Shown here: piece after piece, positions 37,378 through 48,174 of the stretch | Layout: each line of letters starts with the position of its first letter | Numbering within the stretch: position 1 is the first letter of the stretch | DNA from: Isoetes taiwanensis | Lineage: Eukaryota > Streptophyta > Lycopodiopsida > Isoetales > Isoetaceae | Length of the DNA stretch: 64,000 nucleotides | Reading direction: 5' to 3' | NCBI GenBank assembly: GCA_021234155.1 | Contig: JAJEKV010000027.1 | Location: 16,340,891 to 16,404,890 of the forward strand | Notes under the pieces: generated by a model | Seen by the model: only the letters and a program-made list of their open reading frames with translations | What the model was told of the DNA's origin: nothing | Database searches by the model: none | Made by a program: the position numbers and the translations under genes

Positions 37378-40300
37378 ATGGAAAGGACACTAGTTGTTAA
37401 GGTGAATGAAGGTTGTGGAATCGTGGCTGGCCTTGGCCTCGTGATGGTGTCCCAAGAATGCACTTACGTGGATGTCCGCAATGAAATAAGACGGGATGGG
37501 CTACTGGAGGATGAGAAGGAATTTGTATTTCTTGGAGATAGGGAAGTGGCCTTCACGTCAAGGCATGAGGTAAGATTTAAGGTTTGTGGTGACGAGGTTA
37601 CTATCAAGGTGGTTAGAGAGCCTGCACAAAAAAGGCAGAGGATTGTTGTTGAGAGCTTTTCATCTCAAAATCTCCAATTTGAGATGGTAGACCAGACTGT
37701 CATAGCCGAGGAGCAGACTAATGAAGAGGTAAATAATGATGATGAACTTGTTCTCATTGAAGATACCGCCTTTTTAGATGATGTATCAGATTTGAATTTT
37801 TCAAAGAATAGGTTGCTATCAAAGTTAGCAACAAAGTTTGATGTTGCCAAATGGCAAGTTGCTTTGAGGAAGTTGAGTTCAAAGCTGCAGCGAAATAATC
37901 GAAAGGACATGTTTGAATTGTGTTCTTATGATGCCCATGGTAAACCAGTATTTGCTATTTGGTGTCTTGAATGTGAGAAACGATATGGTAAAGGTGGAGA
38001 TGATACTTTGTGTAACTTTGAACGCAGCCACTTGAAGTCCAAGGGTCATGCCGATAATTACGAGTGTAACCTCAAGTGTCACGAGAAGGGAGAGTAGGTT
38101 GTGGAGAAGGAGGATCAGCCCTGCAATGTTGAGGAGGAGCTGGACATTTGCAAGGAGAATCAAACTCTAGTAGAAAGTACATTAGCTGCTGCCATTGCAA
38201 AGTTTCAAGAAGAAACTAGAATTTTTGATGTTGTGTTCAAGCTTTATGAGAGCAGCGTTGGTGGATATGCTAAACTTGATGACATTCGTGTTATTTGTGC
38301 CATGTGTGAAAGGCTTCTTGAACTGTTTCCAAGATCTGGAAGTCTTAATGGCCACATGAAAGATCATATTCTATCTAAGAGACACGTGCATGCTGTCATG
38401 AATACAGATAAGGAGTCAAATGACCAAGCAGCAAAAGGTGGCAGGCCGAAGAAATGGGCTGAAGCAAACCCGCAACAAGGAAATTTGCATTCTTTTTTTG
38501 CAAGAGGTAACCTCTATTTTATTTGTTAGAAGTAGTGTTCACATATTACCTGCTATAATGTTGAATAATCTTAGCTGATTTGGACTGATTTGGACTGATT
38601 TTGACATGAGCAGCAAACACTCCGTGCCCTCCAAGCTCGAGCAGCCAAGCTTCATCAAGTAACAGTTCACGTGAGTACTCTTAGTGGCTTTATAAGTGGT
38701 TTGTATTTTAAGTTTGTAGGGTATTTGGGGTTTCATTGTCGTATTTTCGGTAACAGAAACGTCCTTGGCTCTACTATGTTGGGGCTTTTGGCAGAACAAA
38801 TATAAGTATGGAGATAAAGTTAAGGATTTAAGACCCTTTCTGCATGAGCTGAAAGAAGGGACACATTGGTATTATGAACCTGCATTGTAGCATACATTTG
38901 TAGTCGGGCAGGGTTTAGTACAGATTAGTGGCTCGTTTAGGCATAAGAAATGCAAGAGGGTCAGCCTTATAGGTGAACCCTTTGAAAATTATCAATGTTC
39001 TTTATGTGCTTCTATTCCGAAAGAGAGGGATTTTTACATGAGAGTGCATAGACAGACCGATGACAAGGTAGCAAGGGGATTTAGAACCACAAAGTTATGT
39101 ATTAGATCAGATTACCTGAATGCAATTGAGATGAAGAAAATGGTCAGGTCTGCAGTTCATGAGATAAGGAAGTTACATAAGGAATTAATGTTTTCCAAAA
39201 TGAGAGTTACTGCATTGTCCATGAAAGAAAGGTCGCTAAGAGGGAGTCTGGAGGAGTCAATGAACAGGAAAGATGTCAGCAGATTCTGCCAGGACATAGT
39301 GGAGGCACATCGGCAAGTAAATTTAGTGGAAAACCAGCTCTTTGGGATTTTCTAAGGGACATAGCTCAAAACATAATCAGACCAGGCCATAAAAGAAGAT
39401 ATAGGGAAACCACGAAGGCGTTGTTTGAAACAATTAAGATATGGGGAGGGAGAAGAATGCACAATTTTCTTTCTCTCAATTTTTTTGCAGTCCGAGTATG
39501 TCCACCACTATCGCTCCCACCGAGAAAGCTTCTTTTACAAGGTCGGTCTTAGGGAAGAAACATTCAAGCATCTTGCTCGGTCTACACTCGACACATGCAA
39601 CGCCAAACACTTGGATTTGGGGAGTTCCAGCAATTGTGGTGAGAGGACGAGACCGTCATAAAGCTGTTTTGTCCGTTGGATTAGAGAGATATTTGCACCT
39701 TTCGGCTTTTGTGGAAAGAAAGAAGGGCTTGAGGTGTTAGTTGGCTCCGATGAAGAGGGCTACAACATAATTATCAATGCTTCGAGGAGAATGTCATTTC
39801 GCACTATGCAAGAGTTCTTATCGTGAATCCCTTGCATAGGAAGCTGCCCAGACTCGTCCTTGCCATTATTCTGACATGTAACAGATTTGATCACCTTGAG
39901 GTTAGATGTCAGTGGCAGCAAATCCAAGACATGTGGAATGTGCACTTGAGAATGGTTGTTGGCCCTCTAATCGGCCACAACTCGGATGGAGACTCGAGGA
40001 GAAGAGCGTGCATGTTTGCAGATTATACATCCAGGTCTGCACAAGACAGCACATTCAAGGTTTCATGGGACGGTTGGCCACTAAGTGCCTCGAGAAATAA
40101 GGATGTTTATGGGCTGCATGACCAAGATTTCGTGCACAACGTTAAGAAGCTTGTTAATCCCATGGATAGTGCCTCTAGAAGGTAGTGACTCTCAATGACA
40201 TACACCATGTCTTTGAGTTATGCCAAGGGAAGCATGGGCTGCAACTTGGAGACGTGAAGCGCCAGGATAGGCAAAACTGGAGGGCTGCGCAACGCCTTGC

Positions 40301-41973
40301 CTCTAGAAAGGTTCAGCAATGCTTGGACGAACTAAGCAATGGTTCTGCAGGCCCACCGATGCGGAATTTGGGCACCAAAGTTTATTTGGAAGTCGTGGCA
40401 TCATATACTGACATCTTCCTCTCACCTACTTTGGACTTGAGGGCTCGGATTAAAGCTGCTGCAACAGTGACCTTCTTCTTTAGGTGAGCTGGAATCCTGT
40501 TTGCTACTTTCAATTTGGTTTGATCTTTAAAACTTTAGGTGTATAACAGGCTTTGGAGGCTCTGGTTGAAGAATCACAGCACGCATTCGTTGAGTAAGAA
40601 TTTCATTAGTCGGGAAACCTTTATAGACGTGCAATTGTCATGCCATTTTGTTGTGCTGCTAATAAAGTATTTTAGTTCAGAATTTGGCATTTAGAGTTGC
40701 CCTTACAGTGCACGGGATCGGACGTATGTGAGAACTTCTTCTCTAAGGTCGGTGGCATGGTTCGTAACGAAAGAGCCTATGACGGGGCAGACTTATTAGA
40801 GAGTGCCTCTGCTCTCAATTATATTTCCGAGTTTCAAGCAGCCACTACCCTCTTGTTTCCTGCAGCACATGCTAAGCAAGAACACATTTGGCAAGAGTTA
40901 GAAAAGAAGGTAGATACCAATAGGGATGTGCTGACCTGTAACCTTGCAGATTACAGTAGCGTAAATACGGATGACAAGATTATTGAGGCCTTAAAAGAAG
41001 GGCTTGCTGCTGCACAAGCATTGTGTACAAACGTTGGCATTACAATTGAGGAGAGTGATGGCTGGTTTGGTGAGCCATGGAAGGTCGAAGATTGGTTTCA
41101 TAGTAGTCATGTGGTAGACCTGAGCTCTACCACATTGGGAGACGAGACCGATGCCACGGAAGAGAATATGGAGATTGAAGGTGAAGATCCAAGGAACGCG
41201 GTAGTTAGTGAGGATGATGTGGCCAGGTCTGAATTACGACATGTGTTTGACGAAATGTTAGATGAATGTGAAAGGAGAAAGCCATCTCATGTGTCTTGGC
41301 ATGTTGTTATGGAAGATAAGAAAATCTTTAAGTCAACTATAGTGAGCCATTTGAATGGGAATCCGTGGCTATCAAAGGACAGGTTGACGAGGGTTAAGAC
41401 TATGGTATATTCTATTGAAGAAAGTAATGTTGATGCACAAACTCTGCTCGGCATTGGGACAGATTGTGCAGTGTACTTCGAAGAACCAGTGGAATCCACG
41501 GTGGCACCACAAACCAGACAATCCACGGAGGAAGTCTGGCAGTGCATGGAGAGAGAGTAGAGAGTCCGTGGACTTAGTTAAACGCCCGTCTTTTGAAGTT
41601 CAATTAAATCTGGCATATTACAGGAAACATTGTAGCAAGGACGGCAAGTCCACTTGGTTCACTTATGATCTGACCGATAATCGACTTATAGACCTCGAGT
41701 CTATCATATCTCTTGCATCTTTAAGATATGAACCTGCCAAAAACATTTACCATCTGCATGATAATGACAGAGTACAGCTGAATAAGTTTGTCTGTGAATA
41801 GAATATTGGTAGGGTAATATTAAATTAGACGTCTTCAAATGGTTGAATTCTGCTACTAACTGTCTCTTCTCTTTCATTTTTTTTTGTAGGTGACAAGGGA
41901 AAGCAGAAGGTCTAGGGAGTGCATAAGGTTCAGGCAGATATTTGTCAAGTACTTTGTCAATGATCATTCATGA
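37378..41973 (+). pseudogene. Transposase of an unassigned family, zinc fingers plus DDE-like core, degenerate
   Basis: The start is ATG 37,378, just after a TGTCAG acceptor; a donor-like GTAACG at about 37,268 suggests a leader intron. The first 239 codons include an unrecognised N-terminal domain and a finger C196-x2-C199-x18-H218-x5-H224. TAG at 38,095 breaks the frame, which continues in phase to 38,505 with a second finger (CAMC...HMKDH) and an RPKKW tail. Exons follow at 38,614-38,670, 38,757-39,360, 39,780-40,480 and 40,690-41,973, with a further TAG at 38,887 and several frameshifts. Core motifs include VNPLHRKLP, CNRFD, VGPLIGHNSDGDSRRR, DQDFVHNVKKLVNP, RDRQNWRAAQRLA and TGSDVCENFFSKVGG. 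From memory these resemble a family of DDE-type proteins seen in cnidarians and other eukaryotes, but I cannot name it. At least two nonsense codons and three frameshifts make it inactive. Confidence 0.7.
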
Positions 41974-42668
41974 TTAAAGCTACCATTTCAACAGTTTAAG
42001 TTCAAGAGCAGTTTTCTGCTTTGTATAAATCTCGAGCATGTTCTATTTGCTTTGCTTTACTTAATGCATTCCATATAGAAACTGTGATCTTGTTTAAACT
42101 TTACTTTGAATGCAATAAACAGTGGCTACTGGTTACTTGTGGAACTAGTTAGTTAGATATGCTTTCTTCCTTTCTGATTCCATTACTCGATGATTCATTT
42201 TTGCAGCATTTATAGAAGCATAATAAAATGCTTCCAAAACAGCAGATGTTGTTACCCTACACTCTATTTTTAAGGGCATGACGTGAAGACATAAGACATA
42301 ATCAAAATCATACTTTAAAAACAACAAAACATAAACTGTTTGAAGACTGATTTCGGTTAAGAACATTACATAAAAGAAACATATTAAGAGACAAACTAAA
42401 ACACAAGAACAATGTCTGAAACTGTGTCATATTCATATTGTAATAAGATACTTTACAAAAAGGAATCTGCGCATGGCAGTTTTCATGGCCATTTACAAAA
42501 CAAAGCAGTCATAAACAGATCAGATCATGAGCTTTACAAAACAAGTTAGGGAGATTTCGTATTTACTGTCAAGAGCTGGCAAATCAAAAAACCTAAGCTA
42601 TTATGGACGTCCTGGAGGCATAACTTAACGGATATGAGAATAACGGAGGTCAGACTAACGGAGGCGCT

Positions 42669-42974
42669 TCACCAACTGCCCGGAGGTGGCATCCTAAGCT
42701 GCACATACAGATTGTTCCCTCTTGCACAGATTTTCATCTCCAAAAGCCGCTCATCTGCAGGAGTCACCCGATCAACCCACTGCTGAACTTTTTCAGTGAT
42801 ATGAGCTCCATGATCTTGCATGTGCACCACTTCCATGCACGAAAATTTCGCCACAACTTTCAGCTTCGTGCCCTTGGGCTCTTCCGCGGCCTTGGGTGCG
42901 GCCTCTTCCTTGGGTGGAGCAGAGCCCACGGATTCTTCAGTGGGCAGCCGGACGGTGGTCTTAATCCGCGCCAT
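42669..42974 (-). CDS. Convergent second ORF of the 6.85-kb transposon, 101 codons, intact
   Basis: A single uninterrupted frame from ATG 42,974 to TGA at 42,671-42,669, reading away from the right TIR and towards the transposase. The N-terminus (MARIKTTVRLPTEES) is basic. Residues 15-37 are Ala/Pro/Glu/Lys-rich (PPKEEAAPKAAEEPKGTK). Residues 38-95 look like a compact alpha/beta fold (LKVVAKFSCMEVVHM, EKVQQWVDRVTPADE, LEMKICARGNNLYVQLRMPP). No family recognised. Two convergent genes are a known layout in some DNA transposons (for example MuDR), so a helper or DNA-binding role is possible. It is notable that it stays open while the transposase has decayed. It could also be a chance survivor. 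Confidence 0.5.
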   Translation of the reverse strand: MARIKTTVRLPTEESVGSAPPKEEAAPKAAEEPKGTKLKVVAKFSCMEVVHMQDHGAHITEKVQQWVDRVTPADERLLEMKICARGNNLYVQLRMPPPGSW

Positions 42975-43529
42975 TGTCGGATGTGGGAGAGGAATAGGCG
43001 AAGAAGGAGGATCGGGAGAAGGAGTATCGGATCGGGAGAAGGAGAGGAATAGGCGTTGGAGGGAATGAGAAGAGCTGAAGAGCTCGGATCGGGTTATGCC
43101 ATTGGCGGTAGCTGCATGGCAAAGTTCACCATAATGACGTCCTTAAAAGACGTGCCCGAAAATAAAATCCATAACAATAATTAATTTAAAGTCATTATTC
43201 AATAATCAATAATGAATTTCGTTATGATGTCATCCTAAAATCGATTTAATTAAAATATATAAAATATATACTTCCCTATGTATTCCAGTCGTATTTCTTT
43301 TTCTTATTTTTTGGAGTGACCATTGAACTAAAATGGCGCCAGGAAGAACCCTAAATACTGACTGGATGTAACATTTGCAGATTGGATGTAAATATACGGT
43401 AGAGGATAGGATACATGAATGAATAATGGACGTAAAAATAAGGTTAAGGGTAGGGCAAGAAGTGCTTAGACTGGGTGTAAAAGTATGGAATCGGGTATGA
43501 TTCTTCGATAGTATGGGACCGTATACATA

Positions 43530-43590
43530 GGGGTTTCTATGTAGGGTCAGCTGTATACATAGGGGTTTCTCCTGACTTGATGCACGCACA
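43530..43590. repeat. Subterminal tandem repeat of the 6.85-kb transposon
   Basis: GTATACATAGGGGTTTCT occurs twice (about 43,519-43,537 and 43,550-43,571), separated by ATGTAGGGTCAGCT, roughly 60-110 bp inside the right end. Subterminal repeats are common transposase-binding sites; binding is inferred. Confidence 0.7.
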
Positions 43591-43627
43591 TGCCATATGC
43601 CCCTTATATAGAGGTGAACCCCCCGGG

Positions 43628-45200
43628 GATAGCGTCATGACCCGGAGAGAGTGGCAACTCCGACATAAAATCCACAGAAATACTCTTACAAAGTCCATCT
43701 GGAACAGGGAGTAGCTGAAGAAGACTATGAGGAAGATGTCTTGGAACTCGCTCAACAGTAGATATTACAAGATCGGATGAAAACTTTGTCAGAGCGATGG
43801 AGCGCAATCCACCAATATTTTCGACTAATAAGTTCAACAATCTTGGATACCACAAAGTATCTAGGCATAGGTGAATTATGGTAAGTTTAGAGAACCTGAA
43901 GCCTAGAAGCACAATTTAGAACATACAAAAGTCCATTGCAGAACAGGAGTCCATTTCAAATCTTAAATTTGATCATAGTCTGTGATCCCATTTGCCGACA
44001 AGATAATGTTGCGCCCAGATGTGAACATACATCTTGACTCAATAGATCAAATGGGAGAGACGTCTGAACAGACTCTAATGCGGATGCATCATGAGCCTCT
44101 CGAACAAAGTGATGGCCATAAGCTTGAACCGATTATGTCCTAGAATAACATGTATTTACTGATCAAATGCAGGATTATCCAACTTAGGCTCACGGTAGGA
44201 GCGTCAAGACAAGGCATCATGCTTCCCTTGAAGGAGGATGGTACTTGATCATGAAATCAATGCAGAATAATACTTGAATATGCGATCCGGACTGGTTATG
44301 ATTGAGCACTCGAGTAGATTGGAAATATTCCAGATTTCAATGATCTGTATAGACTGTGGCCTTATGAGGAGATTCTTCCAGGAACTGTCTTCACTCCTTG
44401 AAAGAATCAACTATCGCCAATAGCTCCTTGCCATAAATCAGATAGTTGATTTTGGCAGCCTGAAACTTCTGCGAGTGATAGATGATCAGATGCAGTTTAT
44501 GGTCACCCCCCTCATGTGTCAGGATCCCGCCAAGAGCAAAATCAGAAGCATTCGCTCACCAGCATATGGGCACGAAGGATTTTGCATGAGCAAAAATTGG
44601 TGTCGTGGTAAAGACATGTTTCAAGGTAAAGAAAGTAATTTCTATTTCTATACTCCATTCAAAAAGCACATCCTTTGCCATGAACCATTTCAAATGAAGG
44701 ACAAGCTTTGAATAATCCCAAATAAAACGCCAATAAAAATTGACAAATCCCAGAAAACACTGAATATTTTGAACGGAAGAGGGTGTTTACCACTCCAAAA
44801 TAGTGCTGACCTTTGAGGCATCCATAAAAACTCCATGAGGACTGATCAATGGCCAGGAAACTCGATATTATCCTGCTTGAATTGACACTTCTTTATTTTG
44901 GCATAAAGTCCATGTTTTCACAGCTTCTGAAGAATCTTCTGGGCATGTTTCTTTTAGAGTTTTGAATCGCTCAGAATATTATCCAAATAGATGATAACAA
45001 AGAGATTGAAAAACTTCCAAAATACATCGTTAGCAATATGCTGAAAGACTAAGCATTGGTAAGACCGAAGGGCATGACATTGTATTCAAAATGACTATAT
45101 CGAGTTCGGAAGGTTGTCTTTCACACGTCATCTTTCCTGATCCGAGTAAGATTATAGGCGCCTCGAAGATCAATTTTGATGATGTATCGTGCAGAAATAG
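43628..45200 (-). pseudogene. Chromovirus reverse transcriptase, RNase H and integrase 5' part
   Basis: On the minus strand: KIDLRGAYNLTRIRKDDVWK and YNVMPFGLTNA (45,060-45,185) are the RT fingers/palm region. FLGFVNFYWRFI follows (about 44,740). ASDFALGGILTHE, YHSQKFQAAKINYLI and YGKELLAIVDSFKE (44,400-44,560) are RNase H. DFMSELPLSPGHDAI (43,628-43,690) is the start of the integrase core, cut at GHDAI by the transposon. The YxDD box region is not intact. Stops and frameshifts are frequent throughout. Confidence 0.85.
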
Positions 45201-45248
45201 GAACTGGAACATGAGCAAAGCAGAATATTGCACGAACTGGAGTAGATG

Positions 45249-45610
45249 CTAGTGTAGTAGAACTGCAGATGAACTGGGACTAGATCTAGAACTAGCAAAG
45301 AGGAAAGATCTAGAGTGCCAATCAATATGTGGATTATGCAACTCGAGCCAGGGAAGACCCAGGACTACTGACGCATGTGGGCTAGCAATGAGATTAAAGG
45401 AAATGCTATAAGATGCTCCCTCGAATAGAACCAAAAAAGATGCAATACATTCTGTAACTGCATCCGATGTGAGATCTCACATCTATAAATCGCCCAACAG
45501 AACTGGAATGCTCAATTTTGCTTCTAGAGATGGGTGTTTATAAGCGAACGCACTATCCATAAAGCAAACATTTGCACCACTATCAAGTTGCACCAATGCT
45601 CTTAACCTCT
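45249..45610 (-). pseudogene. Chromovirus aspartic protease relic
   Basis: VQLDSGANVCFMD (near 45,590) carries the D-S-G catalytic triplet of retroviral-type aspartic proteases, in place of the more usual DTG. It is followed after a break by SYSISFNLIASPHASVVLG and LPWLELHNPHIDW (45,300-45,430), the flap and C-terminal strand common in Ty3 proteases. A TAG and other stops interrupt the frame. Confidence 0.8.
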
Positions 45611-45778
45611 GACTCTAGTGATATTGAGATAAATAAATTCCTTATGAACCTTATTCAATGGAATAAACTCTCCATTAAGTTAAAAGGAGTTTGAGAAAAG
45701 GAAACCAGTCGGCGAGAGACTCCTACTACTCGGACTGGCCCTAGAGTTTTTCGACTGATTTGGACGTTTCATTTATAG

Positions 45779-46540
45779 GCAATATGGCCAGCTCCTTCAC
45801 AGTAGAGACAAAGATTAACCTCTCTTTAGCGTTGTTTCTCAGTAGCAAACAAGAGCCCTCAAAACATACGATCAATCCGCATAGGCTCAGGCCCGGACCT
45901 GCTAGACTCTACATATGGAACCAAGAAACATGTAACTCCAAGCACTCGTGGGACTGGAAAGACTTGACTACATCTTTCTTGCTTACGTTCATAGAGCCGA
46001 TTGTCATAGCGAATTGCAAATTTTATAGTTTTGTCCAATGTCTTAGCTATCCTCACGAAGTCCTCTTCAACGATAATCACGAAAAGCAGCATCATTCCAA
46101 GTAGTGTCAATTGCAATTTGGCGAAATATGGATGTATAAACTGAGGCTGGGTGAGAGCTTTACCTGAGATTGCTGAGTTTGTAACTATTGTTCGCTGACA
46201 GTGTGTCCCCAAAACATGCCTCTAGCTCAGCAGTGAAACCAACTTAAAGCTAGCTTTGTAAGGAGAAAACCAAACAATCCAACTTGTTCCTGAGGATGGA
46301 ACTGAATCACAAGCCAAATCTGATTTAAAAATCCCTGAAACTTGGACTGAGTGCCATAAACCTTTTTGGGCAAGTTGATCTTGAGTTCTGCTACGATCTT
46401 TGAGCTCTTTATTATCCAACTGCAAGTGTTGACATACTTGAACAAGCTGTTGGACTTGTTGTAATAAGACAGAAACCTTCTTTATAGAGATAAAATCACC
46501 AAATATGAGCAAAGCAATACTTAGGCTCAGAGCAGGCAAC
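45779..46540 (-). pseudogene. Chromovirus Gag relic with zinc knuckle
   Basis: Minus-strand pieces include DFVRIAKTLDKTIKFAIRYD and NRLYERKQE (45,970-46,080), a Gag C-terminal helix region, then CLYCEGAGHIAYK followed by TGA (45,779-45,815). The spacing C-x2-C-x4-H-x4 is that of a CCHC knuckle, with the final Cys codon changed to a stop. The upstream part (46,222-46,540) holds a coiled-coil-like stretch. Confidence 0.75.
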
Positions 46541-46570
46541 AGTTGGCAAGGGATACGACCCGAACTATCA

Positions 46571-47037
46571 TGAATTCACGCAAAAACAAGGGAAAATGTA
46601 CGAGACATACATGAGAAATATACATAGAATACACTGGAATACTGGAAATACTTGATAGATTTGAGGACAATATAAGGACTCTAACAAAAAGGCTCAAGAT
46701 TGGTGTTGAACCAGAATGATTCGACAAGAAGGAGCACCTCTATATATATCTAGATCAATGGTCAGGATCACACCATTCCACTGGAAAAGATCATGCCAAA
46801 TGTCGTGCATGCACGTAGGTTCTGGATTATATTTTAGAATCTCCTAGAAATAACTCGTTATATGAAGAAGATGTAAGAAAATGCTTTTAATTAGTAATGG
46901 TGATGCATTTGAAAAAGGTGTGCAATTTACAATCAGAAGGTTGTGAGTTCAAATCTCGCCTTCTGCATCTATCCTTTTGCATCCCTGTGATGACCATCTT
47001 TTGTACACACGAGTATAATGCCCATATAGTCGTCACA
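46571..47037 (-). repeat. 5' LTR of the chromovirus
   Basis: On the minus strand it begins TGTGACGACTATATGG at 47,037 and ends ...GAATTCA at 46,571. It is colinear with 32,357-32,826. Both LTRs contain a GAGTTCAAA[A/T]CT stretch resembling a pol III B box, preceded about 40 bp upstream by GTG[A/C]ATTTG-like sequence. Confidence 0.8.
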
Positions 47038-47199
47038 ACAGGCAGCAAACCTTCATGTACATGTGAGTTTGCAAATTCAATCAGCAATATTTTTTTCTTA
47101 TGCATAAGGCGTAATTCTAATGTAATTGTTTTTTATGTAAGTTGGTGAAGAAATAGATTCAGATGATGAGATTATTGTTGAGATACAAGAAAGCCAGTA

Positions 47200-48174
47200 G
47201 CACTTTCATCCAGACAAAGACCGAATCTTGTGAGGATTTCATGGGCCTCCTGGGGGGTTTTGGTGCATCGTGGAGAGGTTGAAGATTCCTCATATCTCAT
47301 GTCGGGTGTCCTCCCTCCACATATCTTACTTTGTTGGCCTCATAGTACTGGCAGTAAGCGTCGTACATCTTTTTATATACCTTATACTCTGCCAGTTCCT
47401 TCTTGTATTTCCGGTCCAGCTCTATTGTGTACGGTTCACTTGCAGGCCGACCTCCCAGTTTCTTGTAGTCTGGTACTATCCATTCAGGGTAGGGTGGGGG
47501 GTCGGGTGGTTCGACGGGAGTTGGAGTTTCAGTGTCCTCTCCCTCACCTTCATGGTGTCCTGAAAATTCTGGCAAGGGCTGATCCTTTGCCCGAGAAGAT
47601 TCTGCTTGTTCCATGAGCTCGTCTAGTAGGTGATGGGCATATTTTGAGTCGTCGTCAGATGACGATGGTGGGACGTTTCCTTCTGGCCTCTCGCTTATAA
47701 TGATACCTATAGGTCTTTTCTTCTTCTTCTTTGGTGGTTCTTGATGTAGCAGGCCTTTGCCCTTTGGATCTCTGTCCTCCGTGTTTTTCGTTCTCTGCTC
47801 GCTCCACTGCTCTTCCTCTTAACTCAGCGTGCCCTCTTCTTTCCTTCAGAACCCTCTTTTTTCTTTTTTCACGTTTAAGGCGTTGGGCTTCCTTCTCTTC
47901 TGGGGTACGTTTCTTCTTGACCTTCGATGTCTCCGTCTGGTCATCTATTTGTCTGTTTCTGCATCTCCTCCTCTTTGCCCTCTGCTTGCTCCTTCACCTT
48001 TCTCTCCTTTTCGGCCTTTCTTGACTTCTGTTGCATGCCACGTTCTTGGGTGCTCGCTCTTTCTACTTTTGTCATCTTCTTAGTTGTTTGCTTTGCTCGA
48101 GCCATATTTGACGAATCGATGATCGCCTCAAAGGCGCCTAGGAAGCGGCTAAGAGGCTGAGTAGGGTAAAACAA
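47200..48174 (-). pseudogene. Gag-like protein of a second LTR element, three frames
   Basis: About 700 bp downstream of a primer-binding site the minus strand opens a very basic frame. ATG 48,105 gives MARAKQTTKKMTKVERAS, then a Lys/Glu coiled-coil-like run. The coding look then moves to the next frame (VKKKRTPEEKEAQRLKREKR, about 47,860-47,930) and to a third at about 47,690 (IISERPEGNVPPSSSDDDSK, then PPPYPEWIVPDYKKLGGRP and MYDAYCQYYEANKVRY) down to 47,297. No zinc knuckle was seen. Position after the primer site and composition suggest Gag; homology was not recognised. Confidence 0.5.

Larger units (their letters stand above)
36778..43627. mobile_element. 6.85-kb DNA transposon with perfect 14-bp TIRs and 8-bp target duplication
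   Basis: CCCGGGGGGTTCAC at 36,778-36,791 is repeated as its exact inverse at 43,614-43,627. GATAGCGT stands directly outside both ends (36,770-36,777 and 43,628-43,635). The duplication lies inside the Gypsy integrase: the upstream half ends GHDAI at 43,628 and the downstream half resumes MVVVDDF at 36,777, so the target site is independently confirmed. ATGTGCGTG recurs about 20 bp inside each TIR. The element carries a plus-strand zinc-finger transposase relic (37,378-41,973) and a convergent minus-strand frame (42,669-42,974). An 8-bp duplication is shared by hAT, P and KDZ-type elements, but the TIR does not start like hAT (CAG) and I cannot assign the superfamily. Confidence 0.9.
32357..47037 (-). 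mobile_element. Ty3/Gypsy chromovirus, degenerate, containing two nested DNA transposons
   Basis: Direct repeats of 470 bp (32,357-32,826) and 467 bp (46,571-47,037) bound an interior that reads on the minus strand as Gag with a zinc knuckle, protease, reverse transcriptase, RNase H, integrase and chromodomain. Flanks ACAGA (32,352-32,356) and ACAGG (47,038-47,042) give a 4-of-5 match for the 5-bp target duplication. Removing the insertions at 33,492-36,400 and 36,778-43,627 leaves about 4.9 kb, a normal chromovirus size. Many stops and frameshifts show that it is dead. The LTRs are about 75-80% identical by eye, so it is old. The sequence next to the 5' LTR does not match the usual tRNA-iMet primer site. 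Confidence 0.85.

Noticed and set aside
36778-43627. Naming the 6.85-kb transposon as hAT, P or KDZ
   Set aside because: The 8-bp duplication fits, but the TIR sequence and core motifs do not clearly match any of them from memory.
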